The notes: a model not told the origin generated them from the letters alone. DNA of 64,000 nucleotides from Cyclobacteriaceae bacterium (GCA_026989505.1 JALSJF010000068.1:1-64000); one strand, 5' to 3'. Shown: positions 53,830 to 63,335, counted from the first letter of the stretch. A program made the numbers and translations.

Positions 53830-54812
53830 CAGGAGGATAGCTTATGGGTGGCAATAATAGTTTTTATTTTTCTGGTAACCTCTTTTAAAGAATAGCTTTC
53901 AGTATGGCCCTTTTGTAAAGTTTTATAGGAAGATTTGGCTCTTTTGAGGTCTTTTTTAGCAGCCTTGAACTGCCGAAAAGCGTACCTGTAATTTTTATCC
54001 CTCACGAGTATCCTAACCAATACTTTTAGGTTTAGTTTGATCAAATAATACCTAAGTTCGATTTTATTCAGGTGAAGGTAGTGGAGGTAAAACTTATTGC
54101 GTTTATATATAGTCTTCACCTTGCCTTTTTCTTCCTTGCATATTGTAGCAGATCCGGTATGATAACAGACGGCCCGGTTATCAAAATAAAGCTTAAACCC
54201 TAACCTCCAGGCCCTTAGTCCAAGGTCAACATCTTCATAATAATAGGGGTTAAACAGTTCATTAAACCCCATGAGCTGTAGTAATTTTTGTCTGTTAACC
54301 AAGGCGTTAGCCCCGGATAGGTAATAGGTTGGCAATGGGGAGGAAGCGTTGGCGCCATAGTTTTTCCCTGGGATTATTTTACCGAAACGGTACCCGGGGT
54401 ATTTGGCACCAACCGGTGCTTTTTGTAGCCCTGCATCAATAATCTTTCCCATAACCCCAAAGGTGTCGGACTGGGCAAAATAAGGCATTAGCGGCAAAAA
54501 ATAAGTTTCACTAAGTTGGATGTCGGAGTTTAAAACTAACACAAGGTCTTTTTTTGCTACCCGAATGCCCCTGTTAGTATTGCCGGCAAAGCCTTTGTTG
54601 ATTTTGTTTTCCAGCAAAATAATATTGGGGTAGGATTGCCGGATGAACCGAACGGAGCTATCGGAGGAGGCATCATCGGAGATGATGATTTCATAGTCTT
54701 TAATTCCCGAACTTTTAACTGCTTGATACACAGTTGGCAAGTTTTTCTCGAGCAACTTTTGCCCGTTATAATTGGGGATGACAATAGATAAGCTGTACAT
54801 GGTTTCAGGCAT
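53829..54812 (-). CDS. Glycosyltransferase family 2, rhamnosyltransferase-like
   Basis: A 327-residue GT-A enzyme: LSIVIPNYNGQKLLEKNLP (about 8-26), EIIISDDASSDSSVRFI (about 41-57), LVLVLNSDIQLSETYFL (about 90-106, SDI in the DxD place) and YYYEDVDLGLRAWRLGFKLYF (split around 195-215), the ED-x-DL segment near the catalytic base. It ends with a long basic, coiled region (about 255-327, rich in Lys and Arg). The type is common for rhamnose or similar transfer in O-antigen and S-layer glycans. The DNA is A/T-rich compared with most of the window. Confidence 0.88.
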   Translation of the reverse strand: MPETMYSLSIVIPNYNGQKLLEKNLPTVYQAVKSSGIKDYEIIISDDASSDSSVRFIRQSYPNIILLENKINKGFAGNTNRGIRVAKKDLVLVLNSDIQLSETYFLPLMPYFAQSDTFGVMGKIIDAGLQKAPVGAKYPGYRFGKIIPGKNYGANASSPLPTYYLSGANALVNRQKLLQLMGFNELFNPYYYEDVDLGLRAWRLGFKLYFDNRAVCYHTGSATICKEEKGKVKTIYKRNKFYLHYLHLNKIELRYYLIKLNLKVLVRILVRDKNYRYAFRQFKAAKKDLKRAKSSYKTLQKGHTESYSLKEVTRKIKTIIATHKLSS

Positions 54813-54843
54813 TCTGCATCAGGTTTTAACAATAAGTGCCGTG

Positions 54844-55482
54844 TTATGCGTTGTACCTGGCCCTTATGCCATACTGGATAAACTGCATGTCTTTATGGGT
54901 GCCGAAGGTTAAAAAATTGGGGATATAAAATTTCAGGGATTTACTCGGGTTTATTCCCCGGATTTCTTCTATGGCAAAACCATGGCGTTCCATTAAACGT
55001 ACCATGCTTTTTTTGGTAAAAAAACGTAGATGGGTGTTGTCCAGTATGCCTGCCTCACGATAGCGCCAGTCCTTTTCAAAAAGTAGTTCCCGGATGTTTT
55101 TCCAAAAACGCACATTAGGCAAAGAGCAAACGAGGGTGGCATTCTTGGCCAAAACGGGTTTTACAGCTTCAAGAAAGTCATCAGGATAGGCCAGGTGTTC
55201 AAGAAAATCGTTACAAATCAAACAATCGAAATAAGACGATGGTAACGACTTAATAACCTCAAACACGTCCCCCAAAATGGCTTTGTCCAAAACTATTTCT
55301 GCTTTTTTAATAGATTCTTCATCCAGGTCAACACCCCAGGCTTCAGTATGGAATTTCTCCTTGACCAAGGCCGAAAATTTACCGGCAGCACAGCCAAACT
55401 CAAGTGTCCGGCTTACCTGGCCCGGAATAAAAGCCAGCATTTCAGGCCGGCTTAATTCGTAGTATATTCTGTCGTTACTCAT
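54844..55482 (-). CDS. Class I SAM-dependent methyltransferase
   Basis: The 212-residue protein has motif I TLEFGCAAGKFSALVKE (about 26-42), the acidic end of strand 2 in WGVDLDEESIKKAE (about 49-62) and FDCLICNDFLEHLAYPDDFL (about 85-104), the EHL pattern of the methyltransferase type 11/12 group. Substrate is unknown; lying between two glycosyltransferase genes on the same strand, it probably modifies a sugar or glycolipid. Its start overlaps the tandem GT2 gene by 8 bp. Confidence 0.87.
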   Translation of the reverse strand: MSNDRIYYELSRPEMLAFIPGQVSRTLEFGCAAGKFSALVKEKFHTEAWGVDLDEESIKKAEIVLDKAILGDVFEVIKSLPSSYFDCLICNDFLEHLAYPDDFLEAVKPVLAKNATLVCSLPNVRFWKNIRELLFEKDWRYREAGILDNTHLRFFTKKSMVRLMERHGFAIEEIRGINPSKSLKFYIPNFLTFGTHKDMQFIQYGIRARYNA

Positions 55483-57067
55483 TGTTTAGTGCCATTTTTG
55501 GTTGTGGGTAAATGCCATGTTCACAGCGGGTTAGTTGATGTGCTATGGTTTGGTTCAGAATATCATCATTTTTCGTTAACAGCTTGCGGTCATATTCGGG
55601 GTGATAGAGGTGGTATTCAATGGCCCCTACCCGCAGGTTGCGCTTATACAAGCCATTGTTTACCAGGCGGGCAACAAACTCACTGTCTTCCCGGCCCCAG
55701 CCTTCAATATCCTCGTTATAGCCGTTTACCTTAAAAGCGTCATCTTTCCAGAAAGCCATGTTACACCCTCTGATGCCTTCAATAGACCTTCTTTTTACCC
55801 CTAACAGGTTATGTAATAAGGGTATTCTGATACCATTAAAAAAATTGGTTGCCCCCCGCATAAAAATATGGGGCCTTTTAATTTCACCGGTAAAAATTTT
55901 GTTGGAAACCTTCCGGGTGAGCAGCACCCTGCTGCCCCTGACAAAGCTGCCCCGCCTGGCAAATTTGAAGTGGTCATAGACAAAATACTTGTCCAATATA
56001 ATGTCACCGTCTATTTGCAGGATATAGTCATAATTCGCCAGCTTCAGGGCTTCGTTTCTTGATTTGGCCAACCGGAACCCCTTGTCTTCGATCCAGGCAT
56101 GGTAGAGCGGTACGGGGAAATCTTTTTGGTATTCTTCAATTAGTGCTTTGGTTTCGCTGCCGGAGCCATCATCGGCTATAATAACCTCGTTGGGCAGCAG
56201 ATACTGCCTTTTTACACTGGCCAGTGATTCTTTTAGCGCTTGCGGCCAGTTGTAGGTTGAAATGATTAACGAAATACTGGGGTCGGTTTGGCTTACCGGG
56301 GCCTCTTTTGTGTTGTTCAGGTTTTTGATGAGGGCCTTGGCATATTTCAGAAAAGTTTCCGCTGATGAAATTATGGCAATAGTCAGGCCATGCCAGCCGT
56401 CAAGAAAACCCAGGCGGCCAAGATAGCCAAACCAAAACCTCCATAAAGGGCTAAATAAAGCTTTAACAGTAAGAAAGAAAATGTGCTGGTCCTGGAGTTG
56501 CCGGGCGCCAATTTCAGAAAAATTATTCGCCTGCTTTACATGTTCGGCAACTGTTCTGAAAGTATAATGGTACAAGACACCGGGCAAAAGCGGGGTTTTG
56601 CTGTCGGTTTTGAGGATAAAGACATCGTGCGGGTTACGGCCGCCCCATGCCCCAACCCCTTTCCTGAACAAACGAATTTTTTTATCCGGGAACCAATGAC
56701 CGTACTTGATAAACCGGTCAACATAGTGTGACAACCGGTTGAGCATATAGGCATCATGCTTTGGGTCTTGTTTTACTTTCCGGATACTGCTGATAAGCTG
56801 ATTGGATAATACCTCGTCAGCATCCAGGGATAAGATCAGGTCGTAACTTGCCTTGGTGGCTGAGTAATTTTTTTGCTCGATATAGCCCACAAACTTGTTC
56901 TCATAGAATTTCACCCCTCTGGCCAGGCAAATTTCTTTGGTCCTGTCGGTGGAATAGGAATCGATTACCACAATCTCATCGGCAACCTGCCAGGCGGCAT
57001 CAAGACAGCGGCCAATATTCTTCTCCTCATTAAGGGTGATGATAACAACCGTGAGTTTGTAGGGCAT
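55475..57067 (-). CDS. Tandem glycosyltransferase with two GT2 domains
   Basis: A 530-residue fusion. Domain 1 (about 1-255) is WaaE/KdtX-like: LTVVIITLNEEKNIGRCLDA, EIVVIDSYSTDRTKEI and LILSLDADEVLSNQLI (DADE metal site). Domain 2 (about 265-525) is a second GT2 unit: SLIISTYNWPQALKESLASV, EVIIADDGSGSETKALI, YILQIDGDIILDKYF (DGDI) and GCNMAFWKDDAFKVNGYNED with WGREDSEF, the C-terminal acceptor block of galactosyltransferase-like GT2 proteins. Two complete active sites suggest that it adds two sugars in sequence. It heads the minus-strand run of the glycan island. Confidence 0.9.
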   Translation of the reverse strand: MPYKLTVVIITLNEEKNIGRCLDAAWQVADEIVVIDSYSTDRTKEICLARGVKFYENKFVGYIEQKNYSATKASYDLILSLDADEVLSNQLISSIRKVKQDPKHDAYMLNRLSHYVDRFIKYGHWFPDKKIRLFRKGVGAWGGRNPHDVFILKTDSKTPLLPGVLYHYTFRTVAEHVKQANNFSEIGARQLQDQHIFFLTVKALFSPLWRFWFGYLGRLGFLDGWHGLTIAIISSAETFLKYAKALIKNLNNTKEAPVSQTDPSISLIISTYNWPQALKESLASVKRQYLLPNEVIIADDGSGSETKALIEEYQKDFPVPLYHAWIEDKGFRLAKSRNEALKLANYDYILQIDGDIILDKYFVYDHFKFARRGSFVRGSRVLLTRKVSNKIFTGEIKRPHIFMRGATNFFNGIRIPLLHNLLGVKRRSIEGIRGCNMAFWKDDAFKVNGYNEDIEGWGREDSEFVARLVNNGLYKRNLRVGAIEYHLYHPEYDRKLLTKNDDILNQTIAHQLTRCEHGIYPQPKMALNNE

Positions 57068-57084
57068 AGATAAAGTTATTTTAA

Positions 57085-57105
57085 CGCAAAATTGCTAATT
57101 TTGCG
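57085..57105 (+). promoter_or_regulatory. Hairpin overlapping a -7 box upstream of ahcY
   Basis: A perfect inverted repeat CGCAAAATT/AATTTTGCG with loop GCT contains TAATTTTG (57096-57103), an exact TAnnTTTG -7 box, 32 bp before the ahcY start. If that box is used, the palindrome could be an operator. No -33 TTTG is seen, and no SAM or SAH riboswitch is recognisable in the short 68-bp gap. Confidence 0.4.
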
Positions 57106-57135
57106 CACGCAAATAGTAAAAATATTAAAATTAAC

Positions 57136-58434
57136 ATGGTTGAAACACAACAATACAAAGTAAAAGATATTTCTTTGGCCGGTTGGGGCAGAAAAGAAAT
57201 AAAACTGGCCGAGGCCGAAATGCCCGGCCTTATGGCCTTGCGTGCAGAGTATGGGCAAAGTAAGCCGCTGCGGGGGGCAAGGATTGCCGGTTGTTTGCAC
57301 ATGACTATTCAAACTGCGGTATTAATTGAAACGCTGACCGAGTTGGGGGCGGAAGTTTCCTGGTCGTCTTGTAATATTTTTTCTACGCAGGACCACGCGG
57401 CTGCCGCTATTGCCGAAACCAAGGTGCCGGTATTTGCCTGGAAAGGCATGAATGAGCAGGAGTTCGACTGGTGTATAGAGCAAACGCTGTTTGCTTTTGA
57501 AGGGGGCAAGCCGTTGAATATGATCCTTGATGATGGGGGTGACCTTACCAACATGGTGCTGGACAAATACCCCGAGCTGGTAGAAGGTATCCGCGGGATA
57601 TCCGAAGAAACCACCACAGGGGTACACCGGTTGCAGGAGCGTGAGGCCGAAGGCAAATTGCCAATCCCGGCCATCAATGTTAACGATTCGGTGACCAAAT
57701 CCAAGTTTGATAATAAATACGGCTGTAAAGAGTCGTTGGTAGATGCCATCAGGCGGGCTACCGATGTGATGATGGCCGGCAAGGTAGCGGTGGTTGCCGG
57801 CTATGGTGATGTGGGCAAAGGCTCGGCTGCCTCGCTGCGAGGTGCCGGGGCGCGGGTAATTGTTACCGAAATTGACCCTATATGTGCCTTGCAGGCCGCT
57901 ATGGATGGCTTTGAAGTGAAGAAAATGGACGATGCCGTGTTAGAAGCCGATATTGTGGTTACCGCTACCGGTAATAAGGATATTGTGGTGGGGCGGCATT
58001 TCAAGGCCATGAAAGACAAGACCATTGTATGCAATATAGGTCACTTTGATAATGAAATTGATGTGGCCTGGCTTAATGAGAATGCTGAAAAAACTACCAT
58101 TAAGCCGCAGGTTGACTTGTATGACCTGGCGGGCAAGGAGGTTATTCTACTGGCCGAGGGGCGTTTGGTCAACCTGGGTTGTGCTACCGGCCACCCATCG
58201 TTTGTGATGTCGAATTCGTTTACCAATCAAACGCTGGCACAAATTGAGTTGTGGAACAACCATGACCAATATGAAAACAAGGTGTATATGCTGCCCAAGC
58301 ACCTGGATGAAAAAGTAGCCCGCTTGCATTTGGCTAAAATTGGCGTTGAGTTGGAGGTGTTAACCCCCGAGCAGGCCGAGTACATCAATGTGAAAGTTGA
58401 CGGGCCGTATAAAGTAGATTATTATCGTTACTAA
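57136..58434 (+). CDS. ahcY: Adenosylhomocysteinase
   Basis: The 432-residue tetrameric enzyme splits S-adenosylhomocysteine into adenosine and homocysteine, removing the product inhibitor of methyltransferases. Features: [19 protein letters not shown] (H55 region), [15 protein letters not shown] (D86), the substrate lysine region [15 protein letters not shown] (about 188-202), the NAD-binding [18 protein letters not shown] (about 216-233) and the C-terminal [13 protein letters not shown] that reaches into the partner's NAD site. Length and ends are standard. A good terminator follows. Confidence 0.97.
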   Translation: MVETQQYKVKDISLAGWGRKEIKLAEAEMPGLMALRAEYGQSKPLRGARIAGCLHMTIQTAVLIETLTELGAEVSWSSCNIFSTQDHAAAAIAETKVPVFAWKGMNEQEFDWCIEQTLFAFEGGKPLNMILDDGGDLTNMVLDKYPELVEGIRGISEETTTGVHRLQEREAEGKLPIPAINVNDSVTKSKFDNKYGCKESLVDAIRRATDVMMAGKVAVVAGYGDVGKGSAASLRGAGARVIVTEIDPICALQAAMDGFEVKKMDDAVLEADIVVTATGNKDIVVGRHFKAMKDKTIVCNIGHFDNEIDVAWLNENAEKTTIKPQVDLYDLAGKEVILLAEGRLVNLGCATGHPSFVMSNSFTNQTLAQIELWNNHDQYENKVYMLPKHLDEKVARLHLAKIGVELEVLTPEQAEYINVKVDGPYKVDYYRY

Positions 58435-58458
58435 GGTGTAAAAACGTTAGTAGATGAG

Positions 58459-58490
58459 AGAGGCCGCTGATCTAAGGGGCCTCTTTTTTT
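58459..58490 (+). terminator. Rho-independent terminator after ahcY
   Basis: AGAGGCC (58459-58465) pairs with GGCCTCT (58478-58484) and a run of seven T follows. It sits between the convergent ahcY and ion-channel genes and touches the end of the latter. Confidence 0.85.
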
Positions 58491-59304
58491 ATGCCAGCCG
58501 GGTACCGCAATATTTGCAAAAGGCAGCTTCTTTGTCACGGATAACAGCATTACAATTGTTGCATACCTTTTCGCTAATATCCGGGGCGTGCACCGGGGTT
58601 TTGGCCATTTCGGAAGTAACAATGCCGGTGGGCACGGCAATGATACCATACCCCATAATCATGATAAGCGAGGCCAGTGTTTGCCCCAGTACGGTTGACG
58701 GGGCGATATCACCATAGCCCACTGTGGTTAAGGTAACAATGGCCCAATAAATTGAACGCGGAATGCTGGTAAAGCCGTTTTCCGGCCCTTCTACCAGGTA
58801 CATTATCGTGCCCATAATCACCACAATAATGCCTACCGCCATCAAAAACACAATAATTTTCGGGCGGCTGGCGCTTAATGCCCTGCGCAACTGCGAGGCC
58901 TCGCCAACAAACCGCACCAGCTTAAAAATCCTGAATACCCGCAATAAACGGAAACTGCGCAGGATGATCAGCGAATGCATGCCGGTAAAGACCAACGACA
59001 AATAGGCCGGCATAATAGAAAGCAAATCGATAATGCCAAAAAAGCTGAATACATATTTACGCCTGTGGGGGGAGATGAAAATACGCAGGAAATACTCCAG
59101 GGTAAAAACAAGGGTAAATATCCATTCGGCCAGGATAAAAACATCCGCATAATGTTGTGAGAACTCATCTACGCTTTCCAGCAGCACTACCCCCACACTA
59201 ACAAAAATGGCGATCAGCAGGCCCACATCAAAGGCCTTGCCCCCGGGGGTATTGGCCTCGAAGATAATGATGTACAGTTTTTTCTTACGTTCTTCCCTGG
59301 TCAT
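58489..59304 (-). CDS. Voltage-gated-like potassium channel with C-terminal zinc ribbon
   Basis: A 271-residue six-helix ion channel. The S4-like helix RSFRLLRVFRIFKLVR (116-131) carries regularly spaced basic residues, and the selectivity filter TTVGYGD (193-199) identifies potassium preference. The pore helix and S6 follow (IYWAIVTLT, LASLIMIMGYGIIAVPTGIV). After S6 the chain ends in a short four-cysteine module, C248-x2-C251 and C263-x2-C266 (VCNNCNAVIRDKEAAFCKYCG), which looks like a zinc ribbon. Most simple Kv-like bacterial channels end soon after S6, so this tail may sense metal or redox state. It lies 6 bp downstream of the acylase gene on the same strand. Confidence 0.92.
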   Translation of the reverse strand: MTREERKKKLYIIIFEANTPGGKAFDVGLLIAIFVSVGVVLLESVDEFSQHYADVFILAEWIFTLVFTLEYFLRIFISPHRRKYVFSFFGIIDLLSIMPAYLSLVFTGMHSLIILRSFRLLRVFRIFKLVRFVGEASQLRRALSASRPKIIVFLMAVGIIVVIMGTIMYLVEGPENGFTSIPRSIYWAIVTLTTVGYGDIAPSTVLGQTLASLIMIMGYGIIAVPTGIVTSEMAKTPVHAPDISEKVCNNCNAVIRDKEAAFCKYCGTRLA

Positions 59305-59310
59305 TCCCCT

Positions 59311-61686
59311 CTATTTTCCGGGCACTAAGCTAAGTTCCGTTACTTTGTTTTCTTCGATGGCCTGGCTGTTCATCAATTGCCCCCTGAATTGTACGTTGAC
59401 AAACATTTCGGCCTGGTCGCGGTAATGGCCGCTCAAAAAGTTTCCCGACTGGCCGGTGGGGTTAATGCTTTGTGCCCCGTCCATGTTGCTTAAATCTATT
59501 ACGGTACGCACGGCCGGCCCGGCAAATACCGGAAAATAGCCGGTGGTGTCCAGCTTGAACAACATATTGTTGATAACCTCAATGCCGCCATTCACCGGGA
59601 AGGGCCCCACATCAAAATATTTTTTCAGGGCCTCCACCTTGCCGAGCGGGTGGCCATGGGTGAGGGTGTGCACTTTGCCCCAGGCCCAGCCGGCAGCCGT
59701 TGCCGAGCCGGTGCTTGCCTGCAAGGTGGCCAGGGCCTTACGGCCGGCTTTGTTGATGATCGCATCACGGCTTTCGCTGGCCTCGGTGGTTACATCGTCC
59801 CACCACACCGATTGTTTATTGGTAATAAACATCAAATAGCTTCTTTGCATGACCTCGGAATTGACCAGGTTTTTATAGTCTTCATAGCCCAGTTCATCGG
59901 CCATGGCATAATAGAGTACCCACGAAAGCAGGTTGTAATATACCGTAGGCGCAATAGCGGTTTGCTGGTGGTCGCCATCCCAGCTATTAAGAATGCCGGC
60001 CAGGGCAACGAGCGCGGAATCGCCTGTTTGGTTGAGCACAGTTGCCAACTCCCGGGCAACCAGGGGGGCTATGGGCGAGGTAACATCAGCAGTCATTTGC
60101 TGTACTTCCGCGCTTGTCCAGTTGCTTTTGCCCTCTAGCAGGTTTTTAATCCGGCCGGCCCGGTTGATAGGCCGGTAGTAGCCGGGGTAGAGGATACCCT
60201 TTACCGTATCGGGTTGGTTGTTGGCTGAGTAAACATAGCCCCAGGGCGGGTTTTCGGCCTGGGGGTTGTGGCTGAAATCATAATACCCCAGGTAATCATC
60301 TTTGCCCGAGCTGCCGTCCAGCAGTAGTTTGGAGTTTACATGGGGCGGCCTGATGGCCAGGCGGGCAGCGGCCCACCAGGCAATATTGCCGTCCACATCG
60401 GCATACATTACGTTTAGCCCCGGGGCCTGTATGAGTGAGGCTGCGTGGCGGGCATCATCTATACTGGCGGCCTGTCCCAGGGTGTAGGTAGCCTCAAAAA
60501 GTTCTTTGTCGGCATGCAGGTATTCCCAATATACGGCTACTGGCTGGGTTGCTGTTTTTTCACTTAGCAGTACATCGTTGATGATGGGCCCGTGGTCGGA
60601 CTCCCGCACAGTGAAAGTTACCGGTTCCCCGTTTTTTACTTTGATAACCTCTTCGCGGGTTTTCAGCGCCTGCCACTGGTCAACCCGCCAGATTTGACTT
60701 TCGTTCTCCGGGTTGGCTTTTTCCTGGAATAAATCCACATCATCGTTTTCAAACATGGTCATACCCCAGGCGGCATAGCGGTTGTGGCCGAGGATGGCAA
60801 AGGGGAAACCGGCCAGGTAATGGCCATAGAGGGAAGTGCCGGGATATTCCAGGTGGGCTTCAAACCACACCGAGGGCTGCGAGAAACCAATGTGGGTGTC
60901 GTTCTCAAAAACCGGCTTGCCGCTGGCGGATTTGTCCGGGCCGATTACCCAACTGTTGCTACCCTGCAGCAGGGGTATGGGGATGGACTCGATTATCCGG
61001 GTTAAGCCGGTTAGCCTGGTGGCAGCTGGTTGAAAATAGGACTGAAGATAGGTGGAGTCGTAGAGGGTATGTAATCCCAGGTCGTTCAGGTACGGCATGC
61101 CCAGGGTAGCGGCAATTTTGGCCGCCAACGGGTCGGTGCGAAAACCATCGGCAAAGCCAAACGACATATAGCCGGCAGCATTATAGGCATCGGTTACCGA
61201 GAAATGTTCTTTGGGAATGCCAAGCAGGCTGAATTCAACCGGGGTGGGGCCATCGTCAATATAACGGTTGATGCCGGCAAAGTAGGCCAGGGCCGCCTGC
61301 TTGTACACTTGGTTGTGCTGCTCGAACTTTTGGGCAAAATAAGTTGATTTCCGGGCTATGCCCAGGGTGCGGAAAAGTTTATCGGTCTTGACAAATTCGG
61401 TACCAAATATTTCTGCCAGGGTACCTGTGGCCACCCTGCGGACCATCTCCATCTGAAACAGCCGCTCCTGGGCCTGCAGATAACCCAGGGCAAAATAGGC
61501 ATCGGCCTCGTTTTGGGCGTAGATATGTGGGATACCATACCGGTCGTATTTTACGGTTACCGTTTCCTGCAGCCCGGAAAGGGTTAATTTTCCTTCATAA
61601 ACCGGTTTGGTGCCGGACAAATACCAATAGCCGTAGGCAAAAACGGCCAGGAGCAAAACAAGGATAAACAGCAGCAGTTTTTTCAT
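59311..61686 (-). CDS. Penicillin acylase family protein (N-terminal nucleophile hydrolase)
   Basis: The start MKKLLLFILVLLLAVFAYGY gives 791 residues with an N-terminal signal or anchor; an earlier start at 61719 precedes it by 11 residues. The alpha part includes YDRYGIPHIYAQNEADAYFALG (about 47-68). The autocleavage site is GSNSWVIG, making S243-N244 the new N-terminus of the beta chain, and GNIAWWAAARLAIRP is in the expected place. The family hydrolyses amides, including penicillins, acyl-homoserine lactones and N-acyl amino acids, so the true substrate is unknown. Probably periplasmic. Confidence 0.9.
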   Translation of the reverse strand: MKKLLLFILVLLLAVFAYGYWYLSGTKPVYEGKLTLSGLQETVTVKYDRYGIPHIYAQNEADAYFALGYLQAQERLFQMEMVRRVATGTLAEIFGTEFVKTDKLFRTLGIARKSTYFAQKFEQHNQVYKQAALAYFAGINRYIDDGPTPVEFSLLGIPKEHFSVTDAYNAAGYMSFGFADGFRTDPLAAKIAATLGMPYLNDLGLHTLYDSTYLQSYFQPAATRLTGLTRIIESIPIPLLQGSNSWVIGPDKSASGKPVFENDTHIGFSQPSVWFEAHLEYPGTSLYGHYLAGFPFAILGHNRYAAWGMTMFENDDVDLFQEKANPENESQIWRVDQWQALKTREEVIKVKNGEPVTFTVRESDHGPIINDVLLSEKTATQPVAVYWEYLHADKELFEATYTLGQAASIDDARHAASLIQAPGLNVMYADVDGNIAWWAAARLAIRPPHVNSKLLLDGSSGKDDYLGYYDFSHNPQAENPPWGYVYSANNQPDTVKGILYPGYYRPINRAGRIKNLLEGKSNWTSAEVQQMTADVTSPIAPLVARELATVLNQTGDSALVALAGILNSWDGDHQQTAIAPTVYYNLLSWVLYYAMADELGYEDYKNLVNSEVMQRSYLMFITNKQSVWWDDVTTEASESRDAIINKAGRKALATLQASTGSATAAGWAWGKVHTLTHGHPLGKVEALKKYFDVGPFPVNGGIEVINNMLFKLDTTGYFPVFAGPAVRTVIDLSNMDGAQSINPTGQSGNFLSGHYRDQAEMFVNVQFRGQLMNSQAIEENKVTELSLVPGK

Positions 61687-61742
61687 AAGTTTAGGGTTAA
61701 GGGCTGAGTTACCTGCCAAGTTAGGGTTTTTTGGCTAAAAAA

Positions 61743-61765
61743 AAAGGAGGGCGTTTCCCTCCTTT
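61743..61765 (-). terminator. Terminator of the small gene at 61791
   Basis: AAAGGAGGG (61743-61751) pairs with CCCTCCTTT (61757-61765), loop CGTTT. On the minus strand the stem is followed by a T run, complement of the A tract at 61737-61745. It lies 26 bp past the stop codon. Confidence 0.85.
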
Positions 61766-61790
61766 CTTATTTAACCTAAACGAAAAGCCG

Positions 61791-62129
61791 TTAGTGTTTC
61801 AGGATGTAGATCCTGATTTGGTCAACTTCGGTGATAAAATCACTTTGGTTGATGAGTTGATTGAGGCGTTCATCGCAATCGTAATCTTGCGCGCATACGG
61901 TGACAGAAAAAACCAACTCAAAATTTTCATCATAAAACTTCAGGGTGATATCCCTGATGTACCCTATCGTATCATCCGGCACCTGATCAGGTACCGGTAT
62001 TGTTTTGATTTCTGTAGGGTTACCGGGGTAAACAACGGGTTCTGCTTTTACCACCGGGGAGGGCAGCATAGTGAGCAGGACGGCCAGTCGGGCCACCAGC
62101 AGCGGGAAAGTGTCAGCAAGCGTTTTCAT
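61791..62129 (-). CDS. Small exported protein of unknown function
   Basis: The 112-residue protein begins MKTLADTFPLLVARLAVLLT, a possible signal peptide with cleavage near VVKAEP. The mature part has one cysteine pair (CAQDYDC) and the ordered segments RDITLKFYDENFELVFSVTV and ITEVDQIRIYILKH. I recognise no family. The well-placed terminator and the absence of any longer overlapping frame support it as a real gene. Its upstream neighbour sucD is divergent, so it is transcribed alone. Confidence 0.65.
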   Translation of the reverse strand: MKTLADTFPLLVARLAVLLTMLPSPVVKAEPVVYPGNPTEIKTIPVPDQVPDDTIGYIRDITLKFYDENFELVFSVTVCAQDYDCDERLNQLINQSDFITEVDQIRIYILKH

Positions 62130-62330
62130 GTTGTTCGTATTTTGAGTTTTTGACCATCCTGCCTATGGCAACACCCGTGCCAGAATGAATAATTATTAGA
62201 TAATCAATAGGTTATAAAATTTAATCTAAGTAAAATAAAAGAAATAAGTACGAAAATGAACACTGCCCGCACGTAGTTGTACAGCCGACCCCCCCGGCCG
62301 GCTGCGGGCCAGATTCTTTGGCTCCGGCCC

Positions 62331-62361
62331 CTTTGATTAACAGCCTATTTAGGTTAGTTTT
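62331..62361 (+). promoter_or_regulatory. Promoter of sucD
   Basis: TTTG (62331-62334) and TAGTTTTG (62354-62361) are separated by 19 bp, an exact match to the Bacteroidota sigma-ABfr consensus TTTG-N19-TAnnTTTG. The transcript would start near 62368, giving a leader of about 39 nt before the ATG at 62407. Confidence 0.75.
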
Positions 62362-62406
62362 GTGGCACTTTAAACCGATAACAGTCAATATTAACCAGCA
62401 AACAAG

Positions 62407-63279
62407 ATGAGTGTTTTAGTCAACAAGGATTCTAAGGTGGTAGTGCAGGGGTTTACCGGCTCCGAGGGCACGTTCCATGCCGCGCAAATGATTGAGTATG
62501 GTACCCATGTGGTAGGCGGGGTAACGCCCGGCAAAGGCGGGCAAACTCATCTTGACCGGCCGGTATTTAATACGGTGGCCGATGCGGTGAATGAAGTTGG
62601 CGCCAATGTGTCAATTATCTTTGTGCCCCCGGCTTTTGCGGCCGATGCCATTATGGAGGCGGCCGATGCCGGTATCAAAGTGATTGTGGCCATTACCGAA
62701 GGCATCCCCACCAAAGATATGGTTACCGCCAAAGAGTACATCCGCACCAGGGAAGTTACCCTGGTGGGGCCCAATTGTCCGGGGGTAATTACCCCGGGAG
62801 AGGCCAAAGTAGGCATTATGCCGGGCTTTGTTTTTAAGCAAGGGAAGATCGGCATTGTGTCCAAATCGGGTACCTTAACGTATGAGGCAGCCGACCAGGT
62901 GGTAAAAGCCGGCCTGGGCATTTCCACGGCCATTGGCATTGGGGGCGACCCGATTATCGGCACCTCTACCAAAGAGGCGGTAGAACTGTTTATGAACGAC
63001 CCGGAAACGGAGGGGATTGTTATGATTGGTGAGATTGGCGGTAATTACGAGGCCGAGGCCGCCCGCTGGATCCAGGCCCAGGGGAACCCAAAGCCCGTGG
63101 TGGGCTTTATTGCCGGCCAGACTGCGCCCAAAGGCAAACGCATGGGCCATGCCGGGGCTATCATTGGCGGGGCCGATGATACCGCAGCCGCCAAGATGAA
63201 GATTATGGGCGAATGCGGCCTGCATGTAGTGGAATCCCCGGCCGATATCGGTGAGACCATGGCAAAAGTTTTAGCTTAG
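62407..63279 (+). CDS. sucD: Succinyl-CoA ligase (ADP/GDP-forming) alpha subunit
   Basis: A 290-residue TCA-cycle subunit that, with SucC, makes succinate and a nucleoside triphosphate from succinyl-CoA. Features: [21 protein letters not shown] with the CoA-binding fold, [12 protein letters not shown] (about 120-131), [10 protein letters not shown] (about 157-166) and the phosphohistidine in [12 protein letters not shown] (His about 247). Length is standard. It has its own promoter, and sucC is not adjacent, which I believe is usual in this phylum. Confidence 0.97.
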   Translation: MSVLVNKDSKVVVQGFTGSEGTFHAAQMIEYGTHVVGGVTPGKGGQTHLDRPVFNTVADAVNEVGANVSIIFVPPAFAADAIMEAADAGIKVIVAITEGIPTKDMVTAKEYIRTREVTLVGPNCPGVITPGEAKVGIMPGFVFKQGKIGIVSKSGTLTYEAADQVVKAGLGISTAIGIGGDPIIGTSTKEAVELFMNDPETEGIVMIGEIGGNYEAEAARWIQAQGNPKPVVGFIAGQTAPKGKRMGHAGAIIGGADDTAAAKMKIMGECGLHVVESPADIGETMAKVLA

Positions 63280-63310
63280 GCGCAAAATAAAACGCACTGA
63301 TGTGAGGAGG

Positions 63311-63335
63311 GGCCTCTCCGCAGGGGCCGTTTTTG
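63311..63335 (+). terminator. Candidate terminator after sucD
   Basis: GGCC (63311-63314) can pair with GGCC (63325-63328), and TTTTT follows after a G (63330-63334). The stem is short and the loop long, so confidence is modest. Confidence 0.45.

Noticed and set aside
57068-57135. SAM or SAH riboswitch before ahcY
   Set aside because: The gap is only 68 bp and holds one simple 9-bp stem; none of the known SAH or SAM aptamer cores can be seen.
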